DNA of 64,000 nt, from assembly GCF_000715495.1 (NCBI RefSeq), contig NZ_JNLX01000149.1, forward strand, positions 62,001 to 126,000, read 5' to 3'. The position numbers and the translations under genes were made by a program. Under the pieces are notes generated by a model. It was given only the letters and a program-made list of their open reading frames with translations, did no database searches and was not told where the DNA came from. Origin of the DNA: Hymenobacter sp. IS2118 (GTDB lineage: Bacteria > Bacteroidota > Bacteroidia > Cytophagales > Hymenobacteraceae). This document shows positions 8,018-14,218 of this stretch, in pieces; the stretch's first letter is position 1; each line of letters starts with the position of its first letter.

Positions 8018-8583
8018 ATGCGCAAAATTCAACAACTGCTCTTCCTGGTAGGAATCGGGGGAGGTATTGCCCTTACTTCCTGTAACCGTGCCACGTATTT
8101 TTCCAACCCAATACGGTTACGTACCGGGGCGATGCTGCGGAAGCGACGAAGCGCCCGATGGCGACAGTAGTGCCCGTAGCACCGGCTACCCTCCCCCAAG
8201 CCATTGCCTCGCCCGTGCCCGTACCAACACCGGTTGCGGCTCCCCGCAAGGGCCCTGGCCGCTTGGCGGAACCGGGGAAGCCACAACGAGCAGTCCGGCA
8301 CCTGTTGGCTCAGCACGCAGCACCCCGGAAAATAGTGACGCGGGCAGTAAAAATGCTGACTCCCCGGCGGACTACCGCTGAACATTCCCAAACGCAGTCG
8401 AAAGCGAAAACCGTTTTGCTTCGCACTGCTGGCGTGCTGATGGCTGCGGGCCTGGTATTGTTCCTAGCTACAGTAGCCGCAAACCCCGGATTAGATGTTG
8501 GAGTCATCCTCGTAACCATTGCGCTTGTAAGCTTCCTGGCCGGAGTGGCGCTGCTGATTACTGGCTTGTTCCAAAAAAGCTGA
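8018..8583 (+). pseudogene. frameshifted lipoprotein with C-terminal membrane hairpin
   Basis: The reading frame from ATG 8018 gives a lipoprotein signal (lipobox ALTSC, Cys22) then NRATYF. It then leaves the frame that carries the rest of the protein, which ends at 8583 with two membrane helices (about 8420-8480 and 8500-8570). Adding one T to the T5 run at 8098-8102 joins the two parts and gives YFFQPNTVTYRGDAAEA, which mirrors YPFQTIATERYNVAQEA of the paralogue at 10326. This is a disrupted gene, a sequencing error or a phase-variable tract. The middle of the protein is Pro/Ala/Arg-rich. Function unknown. Confidence 0.7.
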
Positions 8584-8641
8584 GCTGGCTTGAAAGTCAT
8601 GCGGTCACCCGCAAGAATCAATCAGCCCGGCAGCTACCCGC

Positions 8642-8908
8642 CTACATTTCGTCGCCGAGCGAGCCGCAGGGCTCGGCGCGCTCGGCCACGGTGGTCACGC
8701 GCAGCTGCACGAGCTCCACGGCGCGGCGCGAGCGTTGCAGCACCCGGAACTCGTAGGGGTCGAGCACGGCCACGTCGCCCACTTCCGGAATGCTGCCGTA
8801 GATGACGTTGAGCAGGCCGCCCACGGTTTCGTAGTCTTCGCCCTCGGGCAGCGGAAAGGGGAGGTACTCGTTGGCGTCGGAAATAGGCGTGGCGGGGTTC
8901 ACGCGGTA
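8642..8908 (-). pseudogene. detached copy 1 of the CorC-type gene 3' end
   Basis: 267 bases aligning without gaps to the last 267 bases (12625-12891) of the intact CNNM/CorC-type gene, with only a modest number of differences, concentrated near the stop codon. It encodes the end of the CorC/HlyC transporter-associated domain and still reads open to a stop. There is no promoter-proximal part, no CBS and no membrane domain, so it cannot be functional alone. It lies head-to-tail with the lipoprotein gene upstream of it. Confidence 0.9.
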
Positions 8909-8940
8909 TCAGTGAAGATTTTCTGGTTATTCCCTATTTC

Positions 8941-9492
8941 ATGAATTCTCTCCAAAAGCAAGTCCGGCATTCTGCCCTGCTGCTAGCCGCGCTGCTGGGC
9001 CTGAGCCAGTGCAAGAAGAAGGACCCCTCCCCCGAGGCGCAACTGCCCCCCGCCACCCAGACCGGGGCCAACACCATTGGCTGCCTCGTTAACGGCAAAG
9101 CATGGACGCCCCAAGGGAATAATGGCTCGTCCAATTACACCGTCTCCTATGACCCTAACTTTCGACTCGGTACTCTAAATATAGCGGCGTACCGCTACGC
9201 CAATAGCCAAGCCAAACAAGAAGCGCTAGGCGTATTCTCTGACAGCTTGTTGCCCAGCACCGGCATATATAGGTTGCAGACATTAGGGCACCACGGAGCC
9301 GGGTACGTTAACGGACCTAGCAACTGCACCTATTACTCAACAGATGCCACGACGCATTGTCGTGGGGAGTTAGTCATCACGCGGCTGGACCGTGTAAACG
9401 GCATCATCTCCGGCACGTTCGCCTTCACGCTAGCCAAGCCAGGCTGCGACACGGTGCGCGTCACTAACGGCCGCTTTGACAAGCGCTTGTAG
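8941..9492 (+). CDS. small lipoprotein, DUF6252-like
   Basis: A 183-residue lipoprotein (lipobox LGLSQC) with a Lys/Asp-rich stretch after the lipidated Cys and a beta-rich domain starting ANTIGCLVNGKAWTP, which resembles DUF6252 proteins of Bacteroidota; that name is from memory and not certain. Cysteines in CLVNG, SNCTYY, THCRGE and PGCDT could form two disulphides outside the cytoplasm. It has a close paralogue at 9781, with long identical blocks separated by a divergent segment. Function unknown. Confidence 0.75.
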   Translation: MNSLQKQVRHSALLLAALLGLSQCKKKDPSPEAQLPPATQTGANTIGCLVNGKAWTPQGNNGSSNYTVSYDPNFRLGTLNIAAYRYANSQAKQEALGVFSDSLLPSTGIYRLQTLGHHGAGYVNGPSNCTYYSTDATTHCRGELVITRLDRVNGIISGTFAFTLAKPGCDTVRVTNGRFDKRL

Positions 9493-9540
9493 CGCTGCTT
9501 CTCTTTTTCCACTGGACCACTTTGTTTCTGTTCCTGAATC

Positions 9541-9714
9541 ATGAAAAAAATCTACTTCTTGCTGCTGATTGCCTGCGGGCTTTTCGGTGCTACCCCTGTC
9601 CAAGCCCAACTCAGCGGCTCCGACTCGCTGCGGCTCAAGCTCACGTCTATTTTCGCCAACATAGACAAAAGCCAGGTGCCCACCGGCTACCTCAGCGAAG
9701 TCGCAACCTGGTAA
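9541..9714 (+). pseudogene. truncated secreted protein, N-terminal remnant
   Basis: A 57-codon frame with a clear Sec signal peptide (MKKIYFLLLIACG...VQAQ) and about 35 mature residues ending in a premature TAA. The mature part (IFANIDKSQVPTGYL) resembles the start of much larger secreted proteins that I recall from Hymenobacter relatives, so this is probably the broken front of such a gene. It sits between the two DUF6252-like paralogues. It could instead be a genuine short secreted peptide. Confidence 0.5.
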
Positions 9715-9780
9715 CGAAATAGTGATTTCAGATATAGCCGTTTTTGCTCTAATCTTGCCTAACCTTTTTCCTCTCCGCCC

Positions 9781-10317
9781 ATGAAAACCTACTACCTCCT
9801 CCCCCTGGCCGCCGCCCTACTGGGCCTGAGCCAGTGCAAGAAGAAGGACCCCTCCCCCGAGGCGCAACTGCCCCCCGCCACCCAGACCGGGGCCAATACC
9901 ATTGGCTGCCTCGTTAACGGCCAGCCGTGGACCCCCGTCGGAAACGATGGCTCGTCCAATTACACCGTCTCCTATGACCCCAACTTTCGACTCGGTACTC
10001 TAAATATAGCGGCGTACCGCTACGCCAATAGCCAAGCCAAGCGGCAAACAATTGGTGTTTTCTCGGACAGTTTACTGCCCGGAATTGGTCGGTATAAGCT
10101 TCGTCTGTTAGGACACCACGGGGCTGCATTTGACGATTTTCAAGGTAATTGCATTTACGATAGGACTAGTCCCGGCGCGTATTGTCGTGGGGAGTTAGTC
10201 ATCACGCGGCTGGACCGTGTAAACGGCATCATCTCGGGCACGTTCGCCTTCACGCTAGCCCAGCCCGGCTGCGACACGGTGCGCGTTACCAACGGCCGCT
10301 TCGATAAGCGTCTCTAG
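9781..10317 (+). CDS. small lipoprotein, paralogue of the gene at 8941
   Basis: A 178-residue lipoprotein (lipobox LGLSQC) almost identical to the 8941 product at the N-terminus (QCKKKDPSPEAQLPPATQT), in the middle block (YTVSYDPNFRLGTLNIAAYR) and at the C-terminus (GCDTVRVTNGRFDKRL). The segment between about residues 88 and 133 differs strongly, while its cysteines are kept. This mosaic suggests duplication followed by gene conversion or by replacement of the variable segment. The TM2 gene starts eight bases downstream, so the two probably form an operon. Function unknown. Confidence 0.75.
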   Translation: MKTYYLLPLAAALLGLSQCKKKDPSPEAQLPPATQTGANTIGCLVNGQPWTPVGNDGSSNYTVSYDPNFRLGTLNIAAYRYANSQAKRQTIGVFSDSLLPGIGRYKLRLLGHHGAAFDDFQGNCIYDRTSPGAYCRGELVITRLDRVNGIISGTFAFTLAQPGCDTVRVTNGRFDKRL

Positions 10318-10325
10318 CTTCTACC

Positions 10326-10985
10326 ATGGAACCCATGCCTGACCTATACCGTGCATTGCGGTTACTTCTTCTGGTCATGCTGTTTGCTGGCTGCCAACGC
10401 GCGAGCTATCCGTTCCAGACCATTGCCACCGAGCGATACAACGTGGCTCAAGAAGCGCCGCCCGCCGCCGCCCTCCAGCCGGTTGATACCGGGCCCGGTG
10501 CCGAAACATTAGTAGCTCCGACGAGCCTCAAAGCACAGTTGCGATTGGCCTCCCGCCGGCCGGCACCGACGCCCCGGCGCCCGGCCGCAGTCGTGGCCGG
10601 ACGCCGGCAGCCCGTGCTACTTAAGGCCCCCGATAAGCAGCACAAGCACCGGGCCGGCAATGCGGCTGCCCGTTCGCCCCAGCCGCCGGTACGAATTGTG
10701 CACAAGGGTGTGGTGCTTTTGCTGGCCGTGCTGTTGGGCTTTTTTGGTGCCCACCTGTTCTACATCGGCGACAATAGGCGGGCGCGCCGGTATTTACTGA
10801 CTTCGCTGGGAGGCTTGGCTTTGGCGGCCCTGGCGCTGCCCATTGCCAGCCTAGCTTTTTTTGGCGGAGGATGGGGCGCCGTTTTTGTGCTCTTCGTGCT
10901 GGTGGGTGCGGGCTTGGGGGTGGTGCTCAGCAACTATTTCCACGCCCTGGTCGATGGCATCGCTATTCTGTTCAGCCGGCATTGA
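10326..10985 (+). CDS. lipoprotein with C-terminal TM2-like domain
   Basis: A 219-residue protein: lipoprotein signal (lipobox LFAGC), a Pro/Ala/Arg-rich linker of about 110 residues, and a membrane domain of three hydrophobic segments whose first hairpin (GFFGAHLFYIGDNRRARRYLL) matches the TM2 family. A lipidated N-terminus with a multi-helix C-terminus is unusual, since the two ends would sit on different faces or membranes; the lipobox may simply be a cleavable or retained signal anchor. Its N-terminus is related to the frameshifted gene at 8018 (CQRASYPFQ against CNRATYFFQ). The ATG at 10335 is an alternative start. Confidence 0.7.
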   Translation: MEPMPDLYRALRLLLLVMLFAGCQRASYPFQTIATERYNVAQEAPPAAALQPVDTGPGAETLVAPTSLKAQLRLASRRPAPTPRRPAAVVAGRRQPVLLKAPDKQHKHRAGNAAARSPQPPVRIVHKGVVLLLAVLLGFFGAHLFYIGDNRRARRYLLTSLGGLALAALALPIASLAFFGGGWGAVFVLFVLVGAGLGVVLSNYFHALVDGIAILFSRH

Positions 10986-11036
10986 TGCACCCAGGAGCAC
11001 CGCCAACGCTAGCCGTGGGCCTAGCAAGTGTTTGGC

Positions 11037-11261
11037 CTACATTTCGTCGCTCAGGGAGCCGCGGGGCTCGGCGCGCTCGGCCACGGTAGCCACGCGCAGC
11101 TGCACGAGCTCCACGGCGCGGCGCGAGCGTTGCAACACGCGGAACCCGTAGGGGTCGAGCACGGCCACGTCGCCCATTTCCGGAATGCTGCCGTAGATGA
11201 CGTTGAGCAGGCCGCCCACGGTTTCGTAGTTTTCGCCCTCGGGCAGCGGAAAGGTTAGGTA
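11037..11261 (-). pseudogene. detached copy 2 of the CorC-type gene 3' end
   Basis: 225 bases aligning without gaps to 12625-12849, the 3' end of the intact CorC-type gene, and to detached copy 1. The homology stops abruptly at 11261, where an 11-bp inverted repeat begins. It follows the TM2-like gene by about 50 bases, just as copy 1 follows its relative at 8018. Confidence 0.9.
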
Positions 11262-11367
11262 AGTAGGTCAGCTATTAGCCTTTAGCTTGCAATTAGTAAC
11301 TATTCTGTTACGAATGTTACGTTTAGCGCGACTTTGAAACGCAAACTAATGTATCCGACCTACTTAC
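11259..11367. repeat. 11-bp inverted repeat bounding a short spacer
   Basis: GTAAGTAGGTC (11259-11269) and GACCTACTTAC (11357-11367) are exact reverse complements. The left arm sits at the boundary of CorC fragment 2. Between them lie three heptad units of the AGCNNNN type (11270-11290) and AT-rich DNA with no gene. Confidence 0.7.
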
Positions 11368-11386
11368 AAGTTCCGCTAAGCAGATG

Positions 11387-11761
11387 CTACCTGATGTCGG
11401 GCGTGGGCGAAGCAACTGGGGCCGCCGCCGGGGCTGGTAGCGCCGCCGGAGCCGTGGCTGGTGGTGCCGGAACACCGGGAGCCGGTACATAGGTAGAAGT
11501 AGCGGGCACGTAAGCTGGGGCCGGCTGCGAGGAGGGACGAGGGCGGTAAATGGCACCCGTGGCAAAATCAACTGCTGTGCCCAGTAAGCCCACCAGAACG
11601 ATGTCGGCGACGAGGGCAGCCACGCGAATCTCGCGCTGCGGCTGGCCGGGCAGCGGCTTAGTTCTTTGGTAAGCCGTAATCGGACCCCCCAGAATGGTGG
11701 CGCAACTGGAAAGGGTAACACCAATCAGCCCGAAGGCAACAAATTGTCGGAGTCTGGTCAT
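11387..11761 (-). CDS. short lipoprotein with DFATGAIY tail
   Basis: A 124-residue lipoprotein (lipobox TLSSC). The mature part begins ATILGGPITAYQ, continues through QPQREIRVAALVADI with one hydrophobic stretch, and reaches a VDFATGAIYRP motif of a type common at the C-terminus of small Bacteroidota lipoproteins. A Pro/Ala-rich extension of about 45 residues follows and is missing from the paralogue at 11909. Function unknown. Confidence 0.7.
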   Translation of the reverse strand: MTRLRQFVAFGLIGVTLSSCATILGGPITAYQRTKPLPGQPQREIRVAALVADIVLVGLLGTAVDFATGAIYRPRPSSQPAPAYVPATSTYVPAPGVPAPPATAPAALPAPAAAPVASPTPDIR

Positions 11762-11839
11762 GGGAAAACAGCAATGGGTGAGGTAAAGAGACTAAGGGAG
11801 TGCTAAGTGAAGGCAGCAACAGCGTGCCTGACTGGCATA

Positions 11840-11883
11840 CAACAGCCGTGGCTTCCTGCAAGAGAAGGAGGCCACGGCTGTTG
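11840..11883 (-). terminator. hairpin after the lipoprotein gene
   Basis: CAACAGCCGTGGC (11840-11852) and GCCACGGCTGTTG (11871-11883) form a perfect 13-bp stem. It lies just downstream (minus strand) of the gene at 11909. No T tract follows, so it may be a processing or stability hairpin rather than a true terminator. Confidence 0.45.
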
Positions 11884-11908
11884 CATGGGGAACAGAAATA
11901 TGGGGCTG

Positions 11909-12163
11909 CTATTTGGCCGCTGGCGTGCTGCTCGTAGGCTGCGGCTTGTAGATGGCGCCGGTGGCAAAGTCGATGCCGGTGCCGAGGATACCCGTGAGAA
12001 GAATGTCGGCGACAAGGGCTCCTACGCGAATTTCGCGCTGCGGCTGGCCGGCCAGCGGTTTAGTTTTCTGGTAGGCCGTAATCGGACCCCCCAGAATGGT
12101 AGCGCAGCTGGACATGGCAGTGGCCAGGAACCCGAGGGCAACGAATTGACGAAATTTAAACAT
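11909..12163 (-). CDS. short lipoprotein, paralogue of the gene at 11387
   Basis: An 84-residue lipoprotein (lipobox AMSSC) matching its neighbour through ATILGGPITAYQKTKPL, QPQREIRVGALVADI and IDFATGAIYKP, but stopping soon after without the Pro/Ala-rich tail. The frame is open back to 12199; the ATG at 12163 places a signal peptide (MFKFRQF) first and is preferred. A tandem duplicate of the 11387 gene in the same orientation. Function unknown. Confidence 0.7.
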   Translation of the reverse strand: MFKFRQFVALGFLATAMSSCATILGGPITAYQKTKPLAGQPQREIRVGALVADILLTGILGTGIDFATGAIYKPQPTSSTPAAK

Positions 12164-12214
12164 AGAACGTTGGGTGAAGGGTGAGTATGAACGATGCAAA
12201 CTACGGTGAAATCC

Positions 12215-12589
12215 TCAATAATCGAGGTGAATTACCTTGGTGCCCGACAGGGTATCGTGCCAGCCCAGGCTACGGCCGCTAAATAGCAGACTCAGGGGCT
12301 CGAAGGGCAGAAACCGGCAGAGGGTGCGCAGGAGCAGTTGGCCTGAGCTAGGCAGGTTGTCATCGGCCGTGACCACACGCGTGTGCAACAAAGCTTTGCC
12401 TACCGTACGGTGAAAGAGCAGTTCGGCCGTGGCGTAGTAAACAAAGCTAATGCCCACCACCAGAAGGCGAAAATGCTCGACCGGAACGAGGCGGGTGGGC
12501 AGCATATTGACAACAACGGCAAAAATTATCAGAATGCACAAGGCATCAAGAGCCCAGGTGGCCAGCCGCCGCAGCTTAGTAACTTCCAT
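12215..12589 (-). CDS. RDD-family membrane protein
   Basis: A 124-residue inner-membrane protein with hydrophobic helices at about 12-30 and 40-58 and a third weak one. The RDD-family pattern is present: an early Arg/Asp (RLATWALDALCIL), then GKALLHTRVV, and at the end LGWHDTLSGTKVI. RDD proteins are of mostly unknown function, sometimes linked to transport or Na+/H+ homeostasis. It lies between the lipoprotein pair and the CorC-type gene, all on the minus strand. Confidence 0.7.
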   Translation of the reverse strand: MEVTKLRRLATWALDALCILIIFAVVVNMLPTRLVPVEHFRLLVVGISFVYYATAELLFHRTVGKALLHTRVVTADDNLPSSGQLLLRTLCRFLPFEPLSLLFSGRSLGWHDTLSGTKVIHLDY

Positions 12590-12624
12590 GCCAGTAAAAG
12601 TAGCACCTAAACCGGATAGGGCCT

Positions 12625-13959
12625 TTACAGCTCGTCGCCGAGCACACCACGGGGCTCGGCGCGCTCGGCCACGGTGGTCACGCGCAGCTGCACGAGCTCC
12701 ACGGCGCGGCGCGAGCGTTGCAGGACGCGGAACTCGTAGGGGTCGAGCACGGCCACGTCGCCCACTTCCGGGATGCTGCCGTAGATGACGTTGAGCAGGC
12801 CGCCCACGGTTTCGTAGTCTTCGCCCTCGGGCAGGGGGAAGGGGAGGTACTCGTTGGCGTCGGAGATGGGCGTGGCGGGGTTCACGCGGTACTCGTCTTC
12901 GGATACCTTCTCCACCACGGGCACCTCGTTGTCGTACTCGTCCTGAATTTCGCCCACCAGCTCCTCCATGATGTCCTCGATGGTGACGATACCCGACACG
13001 CCGCCGAACTCGTCGCTCACGATGGCCATCACAATGTGCTTGCGCTGGAACTGCCGCAGCAGGCGGTTTATTTTCTTGGTTTCGGGCACGAAGAAGGGCG
13101 GCCGCATGATGCGGGCCAGCTCCACGGCCTCGCCGCGCCGGATGATGGGCAGCAGGTCCTTCACGTTGAGCACGCCCACGATGTTGTCGATGTTGCCCTC
13201 AAACACCGGCAGGCGCGAGTAGCCTTCGCTGAACACCACGTCGAGCAACTCTTCGGCGGGTGCGTTCACGTCCAGGGCCGAGAGCTTGGTGCGGGGCACC
13301 ATAATCTGCTTCACCATCCGGTCGTTGAACTGGAACACGTTCTCAATCAGCTCGTGCTCGGAGTCCTGAATTTCGCCGCTTTCCTTGCTCTGGTCCAGCA
13401 GCATGCGCAGCTCGTCGGAGGTGTGGGCTTCGCTGCCGTGCATCGAACCCACGCCGAAGAGGCGCAGGGTCATGCCCGACAGCTTGTTCAACACCCAGAT
13501 GGCGGGGAAGCTGATGATGTAGAACAGCCGCAGCGGCAGCGCCACAGCAATGCTCAGCGCCTCGGGCCGCTGAATGGCCAGCATTTTGGGCGCCTGCTCG
13601 CCGATGACGATGTGCAGCACCGTGATGGTAGCAAACGAGACGGGCAAGGCAATTTGGTGGGCCAGCACGTCCGTCATGTTCAGATTCAGGGCGTGTACGG
13701 CGGCCAGAATGATGGAGGCCACCACACTTTCGCCTATCCAGCCCAGGCCCAGCGACGCCAGCGTAATGCCGAGCTGCGAGGCCGAGAGGTAGGCTTCCAG
13801 GTCCTGCAGCATGCTCAGGGTGAGCTTGGCCAACCGGTTTCCTTCCTTGGCGCGGAGCTCTATTTGGGAGATGCGCACTTTGACCAGCGCGAATTCGGCG
13901 GCCACGAAAAATCCGTTTACTAAAACAAGTAAAACGGTGAATAATATTTTTAAACCCAT
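12625..13959 (-). CDS. CNNM/CorC-type (hemolysin-family) membrane protein
   Basis: 444 residues with the full domain order: DUF21/CNNM transmembrane domain (about 1-190, with SQLGITLASLGLGWIGE), two CBS domains (about 205-330, including IMVPRTKLSALD and DEFGGVSGIVTIEDIMEELVG), and the C-terminal CorC/HlyC transporter-associated domain (about 345-425). The family is linked to Mg2+/Co2+ efflux or Mg2+ homeostasis, and in Bacteroidota a subset (GldE) supports gliding; which applies here is not clear. Its 3' end is duplicated twice upstream (8642 and 11037), the most striking feature of the region. A -7 box lies at 14005 on the same strand. Confidence 0.9.
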   Translation of the reverse strand: MGLKILFTVLLVLVNGFFVAAEFALVKVRISQIELRAKEGNRLAKLTLSMLQDLEAYLSASQLGITLASLGLGWIGESVVASIILAAVHALNLNMTDVLAHQIALPVSFATITVLHIVIGEQAPKMLAIQRPEALSIAVALPLRLFYIISFPAIWVLNKLSGMTLRLFGVGSMHGSEAHTSDELRMLLDQSKESGEIQDSEHELIENVFQFNDRMVKQIMVPRTKLSALDVNAPAEELLDVVFSEGYSRLPVFEGNIDNIVGVLNVKDLLPIIRRGEAVELARIMRPPFFVPETKKINRLLRQFQRKHIVMAIVSDEFGGVSGIVTIEDIMEELVGEIQDEYDNEVPVVEKVSEDEYRVNPATPISDANEYLPFPLPEGEDYETVGGLLNVIYGSIPEVGDVAVLDPYEFRVLQRSRRAVELVQLRVTTVAERAEPRGVLGDEL

Positions 13960-14004
13960 GTGAATGGTCCCCGCGACACGGACGGTCTGGAGGCCTTAGT
14001 TGGT

Positions 14005-14012
14005 CAAAAGTA
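14005..14012 (-). promoter_or_regulatory. -7 promoter box of the CorC-type gene
   Basis: The minus strand reads TACTTTTG, an exact TAnnTTTG match, 45 bases before the CorC-type start codon. Confidence 0.6.
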
Positions 14013-14218
14013 CGGAGTTTAGGGCGGCTGGTTGGGCCGTCGAACTTTCCGGCCACCAGTTTGTGGTACGGACAGCCTTATTTTGTGGTAGAATGCAGGT
14101 GTAAGAAACGAGCCGCCGGGCCGTCTAGCCCCCCAGGAAGTGGGAACGGATTCCGCCGTCAGCGCCTTTTCCTAATGAGAAAAGGTAACACCACACACCG
14201 GGCTTCTTGTTTGTAGTT

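Noticed and set aside
8642-8902. 86-residue frame annotated alone as a small protein
   Set aside because: It is the detached 3' end of the CorC-type gene, without its own N-terminal domains.
12718-13923. 401-codon plus-strand frame opposite the CorC-type gene
   Set aside because: Antisense shadow; His/Gln/Val-rich composition typical of a reversed GC-rich gene.
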